Assembly: GCA_014281115.1 (NCBI GenBank) | Contig: JACONQ010000006.1 | Coordinates: 3,534,001 to 3,598,000 of the forward strand | Direction: 5' to 3' | Length of the DNA stretch: 64,000 nt | Origin: Laburnicola sp. R22_1 | Taxonomy: Eukaryota; Ascomycota; Dothideomycetes; Pleosporales; Didymosphaeriaceae | Part shown: one piece after another, positions 43,945-54,281 of the stretch | Position numbering within the stretch: the first letter of the stretch is position 1 | How the letters are laid out: each line of letters begins with the position of its first letter | Translations under genes and position numbers: made by a program | The notes under the pieces: model-generated | Seen by the model: only the letters and a program-made list of their open reading frames with translations | The model's database searches: none | Told to the model about the DNA's origin: nothing

Positions 43945-45069
43945 CTACTGCCACCTCCACATCTCCCTACGTGCCTCCCAGAGCTGCTCCTGGTTCTCTA
44001 TCCTATACACGCCGTCGGTAGCGTGCTTAAAGTGCTTTTTCGCGAACCGATCGCAGCGACTTTCGCGGATAGCGCCCCTTAGAAAGTCGCCAAAGTTGTT
44101 AAAGCGCCACCGTACATGGCAGTAGTTGCGGCGGATCCAGGCCTTTAGGACTCCAAAGGTAAGCTCAATTGGGTTAAAATCAGGCGAATACGGTGGCAGA
44201 AATCTAACAATATGGCCAGCTTCCTCAATAACTCTCACCACCTCCCAGTTTGTATGAATTGAGACGTTGTCGAGTATTATAACCATAGGCTTCTGGCCAT
44301 ACGCCGCCCGGAGCGTGGGCAACAGCGAATCGCGGATCCAATCGATAAAGTCCTCATGGCTGAAATAGCCCTCCTTTATACCTGTACAGGGCAGGTAACC
44401 GTCAACTGTATACGCTGGGAGAATAGCCCAAGTTTTGCCACGCCGTACGTCCTGGAAATATCGATTGGTAAACCCGATTGGGGCATACGCCCTGTGGCGC
44501 CAGCCAGTCTTCTCGTTGAAAATAGACTCGTCAAGAAACACCAAGTCGGCGGCGATAAATTGCCTCATACTCCTCCGGTAAGCCTCACGGAGCTCCTCAT
44601 TGCGCAGTATTGATATGGGCCGTAGGGCTCGCTCGCTCCAGTCGCGATCCTTTAACAGTCGACTAATAGTGGATCGGTGTACCTGAACGCCTCTCTCCAT
44701 CCACAGCCAGTATACAATCTCGTCCTGATACATCCAACCGCTCTGAAACAGCTCATCGTACAGCGCCTGCTCATCGTCAGACGATAATTTACGCGGGCGG
44801 CCGAGTACAACGTTGGGGCTGCTGGGTTTGCGAGTGCTCCCATAGAGCTTCAAGTTTCGCTCAATTTTATACACCTCTAACAACGACACGTCTACTGAAT
44901 CTGCGATATCGTCGTGGCGCCAGCCAAGTAGCAGAAAGCGATAAATATCGAGGCGACGACGGGGATCCAGCCCACGGCCTTTAGTTGTAAGCTCTCGGGG
45001 TATAGTTGGCGGGCGACGCGCCTGCGCGGCAGTAAGAGGGCGAGGAGCGACTCCGTGAGCTCGAAACAT
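43945..45069 (-). CDS. DD34E transposase of Tc1/mariner (IS630) superfamily
   Basis: This intact, intronless ORF of 374 residues starts directly inside the right inverted repeat. The N-terminal third contains helix-turn-helix sequence (RLDIYRFLLLGWRHDDIADS and a second one before RPRKLSSDDEQAL). The catalytic triad is visible as FLDESIF, then VIILDNVSIHT, then PPYSPDFNPIE, with 34 residues between the second Asp and the Glu. These proteins cut at the element ends and insert at TA. The C-terminus ends shortly after EARREMWRWQ. It converges with the accessory gene, 113 bases apart. No stop or frame damage is seen, so it may be active. Confidence 0.93.
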   Translation of the reverse strand: MFRAHGVAPRPLTAAQARRPPTIPRELTTKGRGLDPRRRLDIYRFLLLGWRHDDIADSVDVSLLEVYKIERNLKLYGSTRKPSSPNVVLGRPRKLSSDDEQALYDELFQSGWMYQDEIVYWLWMERGVQVHRSTISRLLKDRDWSERALRPISILRNEELREAYRRSMRQFIAADLVFLDESIFNEKTGWRHRAYAPIGFTNRYFQDVRRGKTWAILPAYTVDGYLPCTGIKEGYFSHEDFIDWIRDSLLPTLRAAYGQKPMVIILDNVSIHTNWEVVRVIEEAGHIVRFLPPYSPDFNPIELTFGVLKAWIRRNYCHVRWRFNNFGDFLRGAIRESRCDRFAKKHFKHATDGVYRIENQEQLWEARREMWRWQ

Positions 45070-45265
45070 GGACTACTCCACCAAAAAAAGCGCCAGTATA
45101 GCCCTATACACGTATTTGTACAGCCTCACGACTTACTAACAGTTGTTCAACAGTTTATAGGCTGTTATCGACGCGTCACAGTCAAATTTACGATTTGTAT
45201 GAGGCTCCCCGCGCGCGCGCAAATTCTCGGATGCCGCCAAGATTTCTACCGATTTTTGCACGCGA
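45070..45265 (-). repeat. Right terminal inverted repeat, 196 bp
   Basis: Inverted copy of 41727-41922, ending at the target TA at 45266-45267. Differences are a G/A near GCGCCAGTATAG and one or two bases in the adjoining A/T run. Confidence 0.93.
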
Positions 45266-45447
45266 TAGAGGCCCCTGCACGCACCCAGGTACGCACGCAC
45301 CAGTGCGTATGTGGGCACCTAGGCATACCTACCTAGATAGGCAAACACACGAGCACACAATACTACATCAACGACCAAGAAGATTGAAACTCTGTAAGAT
45401 CCATCTCATTAAAAAATCATTTACACGACCGCCACCTCGCGGTGACC

Positions 45448-46942
45448 CTACTCGAGCCCCACGGCAATAGCAGCCAATGCCCAGTCCATAAACCCAGCAT
45501 TGGTATCTAAAATATTCGTGTTGAATTCCGGCAGTGTCGGGTAAAAGTTGCCCGAAGGAGCAAACTCCAGCGTGTACCCGTAGACCTTGTTCGCGCCCGG
45601 TACCTGCCAGTACCTGCTGTATGCATAGTCATCCGTCGCACCAGACGTAGCGTACAGTCCTACAGCCTGGCTTAGCCCATATCGCCGTCCACCAACTGCC
45701 GACATGGCTGAAACCATCTTGGACCCAACATTCTTAATGTTTGTCAGATCCTGAGAGGGAATGTACTCCTTGTATACGGTGTCGCCGATGGGGCCACGCT
45801 TTCCGTCGTATGCGCTGTTGAGGAAGTTCATGTTGGCGTTGTTGACTTGGTTGTCGTCGTCACCCCAGCTGTAGAGTAGGTCGCCGACTGCGGAGTGAAT
45901 GTCCACCATCCATCGGATCTTGGGAAAGGAGCTGTAGACGGAGACGTGGTTCTTGGTCTCGGGCTCCGACTCTGGTGCGGTGCCGTAGAATATTTCTGAG
46001 CTGGGTGATGTGGATGCCGGGGCTACGGTGGAGGAAAAGTACTTTTTGAAGTTCCACAGAAAGTCGAAGTTGCGGTTAATGTCCACGCCGACGGAGTTGC
46101 CGCTGCTGCCAGATTTGGTGTTGCGGTTCTTGCGCCATAGCGAGCCGGTAGCCTGGTCATAGGCCACACCATCCGGGTTTACCAGGGGGAAAAACACAAT
46201 GCCGGCAGCAAGGATCTTCTTCACATCGGCGTTGGTGTACGACTTCCTGCCGTATGTGAGACCGGTGCCAGCCTTGTTGGCAGCGAGAAGATCGGAAATC
46301 CAGTAGATGAGGTTGTCGGGACCCCCGCGCTCACGGGCGTGCACACCGGCGCTGAGGTAGAGATGGTACTTTGACTTGTCGGTGCCGGCACCTACATAAC
46401 CCACGACTTGGGTGGCTCCGTTGAAGGTCTTTTCCGGCAGAGTGAGGGTGGAGACGCCATAGACGCTCTTGAGCGCGTTGATTGCCGAAGTAATCTCCCC
46501 AACGTTCATGATGCTGGCAATTGTGGTGCCCAAAGGCTTTGTTCCCAACCCAACGGGTGCAACGGTGCCAGCTTTGAAGCGGTCACCCGTGCCAATGGGG
46601 GCCGTCGCCGCCCTCTTGACCAAGTTGCGCTTGATCGATATCTCGGGGTCTAGCTCGTAGTATCTCTCCAGCTCTGCGATCTGAGCTTCGTGCAGCCACG
46701 CGGCCAATTGGAACTGGCCATCCTCTGTCGGTTTCGCAACCGGTCTGCAGCCTAAACACGATGTAAGATTAGCACATATGAGGAGCGTATGTACGCCAGA
46801 TCGGCTTACCAAAGTCGTAGGTGTCATTGCTGACGACGTCTTTGAAATGCGCCGCGGTCGGAGCCTTGAAGTGCACCGGGACCAGCTCACCAAGCACAGC
46901 AGTGCTCTGGAGAATAAGCGACGCGATCAGGGAGTACTTCAT
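45448..46942 (-). CDS. Secreted zinc carboxypeptidase (M14)
   Basis: This enzyme removes C-terminal residues from peptides outside the cell. Two exons (46942-46810 and 46751-45448) encode 478 residues. The start MKYSLIASLILQSTAVLGE is a clear signal peptide. A propeptide of about 100 residues follows, then the catalytic domain. Zinc and catalytic residues are in GVHARERGG (His and Glu), VDIHSAVGDLLYSW (His) and YTLEFAPSGNF (catalytic Glu). NPDGVAYDQA and VDINRNFDFLW are also family stretches. The stop lies only about 180 bases from the right end of the Tc1-like element, so the element landed just downstream of this gene. Confidence 0.93.
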
Positions 46943-47708
46943 GGCTGCCGGGAAACCGGTGGGTGGACGGAGTGGTGGACACAAACTAGCAGACGGCAGC
47001 GTCGCCAGCTATATGCTCGCATCGTGGGTGTGTCCTATCGGATGGAGGTCATGATTCCTTGCCGGCGTCTACCCATCCAGGAGTGCCAGGAACGACGTTG
47101 TGCCTGCCGAGGCGGCGATGGGTTATCGGCAGCCAATCAGAGGCTGGGCCGCGTCGCTAGGCCCTTCATCCCACCTTCTCTAAACCGTTAGCGGATCGTC
47201 CATTAAGGGCAGGCACTCGGCGGCTGTGTGTGAATGGCTGAGCACCCCGCACAATCCCCGTCCATCTGCTGCTCCCGCGCCATGCTCCTGGTTGGCGTCT
47301 TGTTTGCAATATAAACAGGTGGATGTTCTCCTGCCGCCCAGGACCGCGCCATATCTCTCGCCTTCCACATCTGGGGCCAGCCCGATGCCTCATCAGCCGA
47401 GACAGCGAAAGAACGGCGAGGCAGAGCGCATGATAAGAGGCCGGGCATCGAGCACATATGTCGATGGTGATCGACCACCTCGACGCCCGAGCAGCCCGGC
47501 AATCTTATCTGGTATCGTGGGACTATAGCAATGTATATCTGCCAAGAACTTGAGTCATGGATCGTTGTACCGCGACGCGCACACCAGGGCTGACAAGCTT
47601 GGGGAGCTGTATGGGACGTAGGAGTCGAACACGCCACGCGGAGCTGAAGCGGTGTCGGCAAAACACCGTATCCACCCATTGAATCGGCGTCAACACGCAG
47701 ACATCGAC
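46943..47708. other. Intergenic, no gene seen
   Basis: Promoter side of the carboxypeptidase and 3' side of the F-box ORF. Several overlapping short frames exist without coding look. Confidence 0.45.
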
Positions 47709-48251
47709 TCATCCTTCAAAAAGATGGCTTTGACGCACATAGTCCTCCACCGTCTTGATCGTCCGCCACACCCTCTGTATCTGATTCGTAAAGACCTCAT
47801 CTTTTGCTCGTAGGCCCTCAAGGCTTTCGCGGCAAGGCACCTCGTCTGGGGTTTTCTCTGTGCATTCCAAGGCGGGGAACCCAGTATGCACTTGTATGTA
47901 GCAGAAATAACCAAATCTGCGACCGCTATACGTTTCTAGAAACTTGGCGTAGCTATGTTTGAACCGTTTCGGCTTGAAGACATCGAGAAGTCGTCGAGGC
48001 TCATTATCGGAGGCCCAAAACGTGAAGTGCTCGAAGGCGCCTGAGTAGCGCTCAGCAGCGATCGGGAAGGAGCGTGATACGAACAGGGTCCGTTTGAGGT
48101 CGTCGTGGTCCAGGAAGGAGCTTATGCGATCGATTAGCTCAAGAGGAAGATTCTGCATAGTAGACGTACAGTTTCGAAACCAGGTATCGAGAATTGCGGG
48201 GTTTGAAGTGATTCCAACCCAGTAGCAGGTTCCGTACAAGATAGATGCCAT
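47709..48251 (-). CDS. Short F-box-type protein
   Basis: One ORF of 180 residues, or 149 if it starts at the second ATG (MQNLPLELIDRISSFL), which is the usual start of this fungal family and the likelier one. The F-box-like segment is at the N-terminus. A region with RRFGYFCYIQVHTGFP follows, then a conserved piece with CRESLEGLRAKDEVFT and IKTVE. Relatives are normally several hundred residues long, so this may be a truncated copy or a short paralogue. A Skp1-binding adaptor role is known for true F-box proteins but is not shown here. Confidence 0.6.
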   Translation of the reverse strand: MASILYGTCYWVGITSNPAILDTWFRNCTSTMQNLPLELIDRISSFLDHDDLKRTLFVSRSFPIAAERYSGAFEHFTFWASDNEPRRLLDVFKPKRFKHSYAKFLETYSGRRFGYFCYIQVHTGFPALECTEKTPDEVPCRESLEGLRAKDEVFTNQIQRVWRTIKTVEDYVRQSHLFEG

Positions 48252-48689
48252 GCGGCGTAGTCGACAGTCAGCATAAGCCGCTCACCCACCAGCCTTGCCT
48301 TGCCGCAACAGCCATGATTGAATCTATGCAATCTGAATTAGATGCGGCCTATAGGAGGTTCAAGTGTTGCGCATTCAGTGGTGGGCGAGGAGATAAAGTA
48401 CTCAGAGAGTACAATGTTGTCCGGCGTGCCACACGTGGGATGGAACTGACCTCGCCCGATATGGTTAGAGCACAGCGAACCCACGTGTGACAACAGTACC
48501 CGTGGACCCAGGAATCGATACAATTAATGCGAGGTTATCTCACTACTCTCAAACAACATCTGGAACTACTCATCTACGCATGTGTCATTATGAAGATGTT
48601 AGCACACCCCTATCGGCAAAAGTCGTAACAAATGGTATCTCAACGCTCCCCTCCCAACCCAACATCCATCATCACCCCAACTATCCATC
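48252..48689. other. Intergenic, no gene seen
   Basis: Only short frames. It lies between the 5' end of the F-box gene and the 3' end of the X325 gene. Confidence 0.4.
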
Positions 48690-49466
48690 CTACAACAACC
48701 CCCAAGCCACAACCCCAGCAACCATCACACTTCCCAAAAATGGCCTCACTCCACTCGCAGCCCCCGGCTGATCAGTCCCCTCGCCCCCGCCCTCTCCCTC
48801 CCCACCAGCCATAGCCCCAATAGCCATCCCCCCCACATCCGTCCCATTCTGACACTGCTCATCTGACAGCACCTCCGCATCCTCACTAAACGTAATATCC
48901 ATGCACTGCACCCCGTTAGCAACCCTTCCTACCCTCACCCAAACATTGTCAAAAACTCACATTATACAACGCCCCACCCGAATGCCCAATCTGAATCACC
49001 TGCAAACTAGCATCCATCCCCTCGACACTCTCCACACCACCCTCCTCCAACCCCTTCTTGAGCGCCTCCCCCACCGCATCTTTAAGACATAGCACACCCG
49101 TTCCTGTCTGGTTGAAGTTGTCGACGAGCGAAATGTTGAAATTGGTCACGTTGCGGCCTAGCCCGAGGTTGACGTAGGTAAACGCCCATTCGTGGGAGCC
49201 GTTGATCGAGATGGAACCCCCGGAGGTGGGCCACTGGGTGCGTGTGCCGTTTGTTGTTTCGGTGATGTTGGCGCCTGGAGCGTGGGTTAGTGTGTGGTAG
49301 GGTGGATAGCAGGGCGAGGGCGAGGGGGAGGGTTACAAGGCCAGATCCATTGGGAGGCGTTGGGGTCGGAGAGGGAGTCACCGCGCCATTCGGGGTAGAT
49401 GACTTTGAAATGGGCGGATGTGAGCGTCAAGAGAGAGGCGAGGGGGAGGAGAGTTGAAGCGAGCAT
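48690..49466 (-). CDS. X325/BIM1-like copper-binding GPI protein
   Basis: Three exons (49466-49337, 49274-48961 and 48905-48690) encode 219 residues. A signal peptide ends TLTSA, so the mature protein starts HFKVIYPEWRG. The exposed N-terminal histidine is the copper ligand in the LPMO-like X325 family, which takes part in copper uptake rather than in cutting polysaccharide. WIWPC, and a later Cys pair (VLCLKDA, then CMDITF and EQC), fit its disulfides. The C-terminus is Gly/Ser-rich and ends in a hydrophobic tail (GSVMVAGVVAWGLL), as for GPI anchoring to the plasma membrane. All three junctions keep frame. Confidence 0.85.
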
Positions 49467-50087
49467 TGTTGCGGTAGGGAGGAGATTCAATTACGCAGAA
49501 GTCGCGAGTAGTCGAGGGAATGAAAGTGAAGAGAATCCTCACGGTACGAGCAAACAAGGCTACAGCCCGGCTCTTTATACTCTCTCTCCCTCCACCGTAA
49601 AGTTTGGCATCACCCCGTCCATGGTCCAAGGCACTGCGCTACTGCTGGTGCCCAAGTGTCGTGCAGCTCGTTTCCATGTGCTGGGCGCCCAAAGAGCCGC
49701 AAGACACACGATCTAGTGGTCGAAGCGCCAATAAACAAATGTAGTGAGCTCGTTGTGGCGCCAGCTCTAGCTCGGACCCTGGCTACGGGCCCTGCAGGCG
49801 TAGCTGTGGAGGATGGCTTTCTCACTCAAACTTGCTCACTTTGCTTGGCGGCCAAGCTGCATTCGGCCCTGTTGGACAAAGGCGGGGAAAGTGTATTGAA
49901 GAAAGCAAAAGCAAAAGAAAAACAGCGAGAATATGGAATATTGAAAGGATAGGGTGGTAAGAATATGAATTTCGTGTCACCAAAGTGGTGCTCGTGCTGG
50001 TGGAAGATCGACCTGGTAATGACCAACGCCGTGTTATGCCAAGCCTGATGTTTTCCCTGGAACCACAGATGCAAACTGGATATCGTA
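49467..50087. other. Intergenic, no gene seen
   Basis: Promoter of the X325 gene and 3' side of the next minus-strand gene. AAAGCAAAAGCAAAAG near 49903 is a short A-rich repeat. Nothing else is recognised. Confidence 0.4.
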
Positions 50088-51702
50088 CTAGAACATGCTG
50101 CTCTGCTTCTTCTTTAGAAAATTCGCATTTCCCTCGCTCGAGCTGCGCAGCCCCCAGAAGCTCTTCTTCTTCATCCTGTGCTGCGCGTTGGGTGGGTGGC
50201 TACTACCGAAGAAAGAGCTCTGCGACGCGGCGGGCTGGGGCCCATGAACCTGCAGGTACGGACCCGCAGGTCGATGCGATTGCAATGATGCAGGTACCGA
50301 AGGCCGCCGGAATGGGTTTTGGGCAAGGGGCGCCGAGTGCTGTGTGTGCGGGAGGAGATTGCTCTGATCTCCGAACAGCCTCCGGAGCCGCTCTGTCTCT
50401 GCATCTATCTCGGCCTGCCGCTGTCTGCGTTCCTTTTCTTCGTGTTTTCGTCTCCTCTCTTCGTCTTCGAGGAACTGCCGCGTTTTGCGCTCTTCCTCCT
50501 CTTCCTGTTTCCGTCGTGCCCTGCGCTTGATCTGTTCCTGCCGTTGCTGTTCTCGCGCTTCGGCTTCTACCTGAGCCTTCAACCGCGCCGTCTCGGCATC
50601 GATCTCCCATTGCGATCGCGGGTCTAGTCGTGGTCCCGGTTGGTTGGCTGTTGTCAAAGGGGGTAGGGATGTACGCTTGGGATCGTTGCGGGACGGTTGA
50701 CTGTACAGGGCGTTCGTCGCTGCGCCTCGGGCAGGCTGCACAGGTCGCTGGGCGGGTCGTTGGGTCTGTGGCGGAGGCTGCGGAGTCATGACGGGCGGCG
50801 TCGTATTGGGGGGCTCGAGCGGCGAGGAACCCTTTCGCGTCCGGATGCCTCCGCTGTTCTTGCGCGAGTTCGGGTCCAGTATGTGGTAGGAATCCCGAGG
50901 ATCCTTGTAATACAGATCCCTAATGACGGCTCCACTGAGCAGCAACACTACCTCCAAGCCCTTGTAGTCCTCCATTTCAACGCGGTAGAGGTTCGACTCT
51001 ATGACGGTAATCTCCTTGAATCCCGAGAAGAGCGCCACGGCAATGTCGGGCTCCTTGTTCTTCTTGGCCTTTTTGCCCGTCCTGTCGGTAGACTTGCCCG
51101 TGAGATAGCACGTCATGTCCTTGCCCAGGCGGCCCTCCTTCCTCCAGGCGAAGTTGATGTGCGGGGTGGCGGCATCTGCGCCGGGGTCGTTTTGGCTGCG
51201 GTCGAGGGTCGAGGCGCTCGGCGTCCTGAAGCTGGTCTGCGGCATGCTGAACTCGTACGACACGGTCGAGCTCCATTTCGACGTCTGCTGCTTTACGACG
51301 ACCTGCTGGTCGGGGTTGTAGAGCTGGATGGCGAACTCGGTGGGGTATATGGGCTGCGGCGGAGGCGGCACGCCGCCGTTCCTTCGTATGTCTTCCTGCG
51401 ACAGCGACGGCTGCGTCCATCCTGGCTTCGACAGCACTTCGCCGTACAGGATGTCGGGGTTGTGCGGGTCGAAGAGGGCTACGGCGTACGTGTTCCGCGC
51501 ATCGTTGGAGGCGGGGTCGACGTGCGTGAGGGCATACCAGGCCTCGAGCTCGGAGCCGTTCTGTGTGTAGAAGAAGGATTCGTGGTGCTTGATCTTGTCC
51601 GCCGACGGCTTAAGAAAGAATGCTGCCGGCTGTTAGCGCATGTCTACCCACGGGGGGCGGCCGGCTGGCGGGCGACCTACTGGGCAGCGCTTCGTCTAGC
51701 AT
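50088..51702 (-). CDS. Conserved ascomycete protein with long coiled coil, unknown function
   Basis: Two exons (51702-51681 and 51622-50088) encode 518 residues. The first exon codes for only seven residues and a third of the next (MLDEALP). The first 250 residues are compact and mixed, with a strand-rich look (EAWYALTHVDPASN, YAVALFDPHNPDILYGE, DIAVALFSGFKEITVIESN). A Pro/Thr-rich linker follows, and about residues 370-440 are a very charged Glu/Arg/Lys coiled coil (RRKQEEEEERKTRQFLEDEE). The tail is Ser/Pro-rich and ends in basic residues (MKKKSFWGL). I recognise it as a widespread uncharacterised fungal type but cannot name a domain. Confidence 0.72.
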
Positions 51703-52491
51703 CGCGTCTTATCCGCATAGATGGGGGTGCAGAGAGAGCGTCAACCAGAGGGCAGAGGAGTGCGCGCGTCGTCTGTAATAAGGAGCGTGGTCAGCCGTCC
51801 ACGGTGATACGCGGCTCGAGGCTGTGAAGCGGTTCCTGCAAGCATGGCCCGCCACTGACCAGGAACGATTCCGAGGTTATTATTAGAACACAGTTCGCAT
51901 GTTCCCAGGTTCCCACATATATGTCCACACTCCTCCATCAACCAACCACTCGCCCTGCTCTTCCACGTCTTCGCCTTGTTCATCATCGGCTCACTACTAC
52001 GTACGATACGGTACAGACAGACGCGCAACACCGTCTTGGCCGCTCCTGCCCCGGAGAAGAGGTTTGCAACTCCGCGCGTCTCACAATATGAACACAGCCT
52101 CCAACCTTCGCAGTTTCACTGTCAGATGATGCTACAACCACCTGCGCAACCCAAAAGCCGCCTGGCCGTCTGCCTTTCGTTGCATCTCCAACCTCATTTA
52201 CCATCTTTGTTTCTCGCTGTATTTACTAAGAGCCGTGCGATGTGTGACCTAGGTATAAAGTCATCCCGCTCATTACGCGTCCTCGTCCATTCATTCGTAT
52301 CCGATTGTAGTCAACTTATTACGCGTCCTCGCTTGCACCACAATATCCGCGGAAAAATTCATTGGCCCAACATCTTGGGATTGTCTATTTCAATATGTAC
52401 AGGAACTGCCACCAGGGCGAATGCTGCCACCAGCAGCTCAATGCCTTCTCCATTTTCTAGGTTACGAGAAAGTGCCATCAGGCGAATTATC
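51703..52491. other. Intergenic, no gene seen
   Basis: Promoter of the preceding minus-strand gene, then the 3' side of the next. No repeat or RNA is seen. Confidence 0.4.
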
Positions 52492-53610
52492 CTACCAGCA
52501 GCTCATCTCCTTCTCTGTCTTCCTGATCAACCTACGCAACAGACCAAGCGAGCTATCTGTAATCCGCCCAGCAAACAGAATTTGGTTCTGCAAAGTGATC
52601 TTGTCGGTGATCAAGTGCACACAGCTCTGAGGAAGAAGATCGCAGAACTGATCCCCGATCTCGAGCGGTTGGTGCGGCGAAGGGCTGGTAAAGTCCCTGT
52701 CGCCGGCCGCCTTTAAGCCAACATACTGGTTCCAGATCGAACACGGCTTACTTCCCAATCCCTTGCCATTAAACGAAGTGATCTCGGCGACCTGGATGTA
52801 TTCGCCAAGCTTGCCGACGACTACCGACGGGCGGCCCTTGACATGGACCTTCACATGGTTTAACTTTCCCGACCCCGCGCCTTGGAAGGGCGCATAAGGC
52901 CCGAGCACATATGGATTCTGGGCGTAAACGATCATACCTACCTCGATGAGTCCCATGCTGTAGCACGTTACGGCGTCGTAATTCTCGTACATGTGCCGCA
53001 GCATCTGTAGATTGCGGCGCGAGGTCAAATCGAACTGCTCAGCGACCTCGATACCATAGTGATCTTGGCGTCTACGCTCCCTGTCAGTGCGTACCTCCGG
53101 TCTATAGTACGCCGGATGGAGGCGTTTTTGTCGAAGGTCAGGATCGTAAATCAAGTCTAGATACTCCTCAATGTCAGCATGGTGAGCCCGATTATTGACA
53201 TACCGGAATGGAAGCTGGCGCCGCCCCCTACCTGTCGACAAGGGCGGTGCTGTAGCGAGGGCAGAGTATGGTCGAAACCGACGCGGTTGCGACAAAGGTG
53301 GGGCATCAGCGAGTGCTGAACGTACCTTTACAACCTGCGAATCGGGACTGGATATCATCCCCAGCGAATCAGAGTTGGGACTCGTATCTGATGATTCCTC
53401 GCCGGGCGTCGTACCTCGCGACTCCGAACTGGGAATCACATCTTGCTCGTCGATAGGAATCGTAACTCGATCCTCTGTATCTGACGCGTAAAGTGAGTTC
53501 CTACCAGCTCTGGAGGGTTTCTGGTAGTGGTATGGTTGCCAGGTGTCGCGGTACGAGGGTTGTCGCGATGTGTCCCGCAAGTATCGACCGATGGACCGCG
53601 TGGCGGGCAT
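52492..53610 (-). CDS. Hypothetical 372-residue protein
   Basis: One ORF. The first ATG in frame is at 53610 (MPATRSIGRYLRD); the open frame before it has only a GTG. The first 150 residues are Ser/Pro/Asp-rich and look disordered. A conserved-looking block follows, with YVLGPYAPFQGAG, HVKGRPSVVVGKLGEYIQ and ITSFNGKGL. The pattern, a strand followed by a Gly-rich turn, is reminiscent of uncharacterised fungal DUF6590-type proteins. That is a weak resemblance, and nearby genes at 58 kb share it. No signal peptide or membrane helix is seen. Confidence 0.5.
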   Translation of the reverse strand: MPATRSIGRYLRDTSRQPSYRDTWQPYHYQKPSRAGRNSLYASDTEDRVTIPIDEQDVIPSSESRGTTPGEESSDTSPNSDSLGMISSPDSQVVKVRSALADAPPLSQPRRFRPYSALATAPPLSTGRGRRQLPFRYVNNRAHHADIEEYLDLIYDPDLRQKRLHPAYYRPEVRTDRERRRQDHYGIEVAEQFDLTSRRNLQMLRHMYENYDAVTCYSMGLIEVGMIVYAQNPYVLGPYAPFQGAGSGKLNHVKVHVKGRPSVVVGKLGEYIQVAEITSFNGKGLGSKPCSIWNQYVGLKAAGDRDFTSPSPHQPLEIGDQFCDLLPQSCVHLITDKITLQNQILFAGRITDSSLGLLRRLIRKTEKEMSCW

Positions 53611-53640
53611 TTTGACGACAGATCTTGATATGGAAGTCGG

Positions 53641-53892
53641 CAAATTTTTTGACTCTACCGGAGAGTTTGGATCGACTTGACGAAGCGCTGAAGATTGTTG
53701 TCTCACTGGTCAACAGCGAGCTTTGGTGCTTCGTTGGAAAGGTCGTCGATGGGGAGTGGAGGTGAGCAAACCTGTTGACTCTACCGGAGAGTCTGGATTG
53801 ACTTGAAGAAGCGCTGAATATTATCCTCTCTCTGTTCAACAGCGAGATTTGGTGCTTGGTTGGACTGGCCGTCAATCGGTGTCAAGGTGGTC
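53641..53892. repeat. 126-bp tandem duplication upstream of the 53610 start
   Basis: Two units (53641-53766 and 53767-53892) share GACTCTACCGGAGAGT and CAACAGCGAG and diverge at about one base in six. The unit length is a multiple of three, and one minus-strand frame stays open through both (RLSGRVNRFA, then RLSGRVKKFA type), so it may once have been coding. Confidence 0.85.
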
Positions 53893-54281
53893 TGCTGAAG
53901 AACCGATTGGGAGCGCCCATCGCGCTGAATTTATATGCTAGCACACTGCGTTGGAAGTTTCATGGTGAGACCTTGGGAACGTGTTGCTGAACAAAGCCTT
54001 TGTGGAACCCTTTGTAAACCATTCCTTTGACTGCGTGGCAGAAGAATGAGCTCGGCACGAAACAAAGACAAGTTTCGCGAGGATACTAAATCGGGACGAA
54101 GACAATGTCGCATTGTCCGCCTTGTCTCTAGTTTTCGACAAAGGACTGGCTAGAAGATAGCTATGCCGTCGTCCTGGCTGTCTCAACATCTTACAACAAC
54201 ATCAATCTCAGAAACACGAACTTTGACAAGCATCCACAAACATCGACAAAGTACACGAAACGCATCTTCAAAGACACCAAA

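Larger units (their letters stand above)
41727..45265. mobile_element. Complete Tc1/mariner-type element with two convergent genes
   Basis: The 3,539-bp unit is flanked by TA on both sides (41725-41726 and 45266-45267). Its 196-bp terminal inverted repeats (41727-41922 and 45070-45265) start TCGCGTGCAAAAATCGG and differ at only two or three positions. A DD34E transposase gene runs leftward from the right repeat, and an accessory gene runs rightward from the left repeat. Each start codon lies within about 7 bases of a repeat, so the repeats probably serve as promoters for both. Near-identity of the repeats points to a recent insertion. The accessory frame is broken; the transposase frame is not. 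Confidence 0.92.

Noticed and set aside
47560..47690. GAGTCGAACAC motif resembling a tRNA T-arm
   Set aside because: No matching acceptor, D-arm or anticodon arm at the right distance. No tRNA gene was found anywhere in the window.
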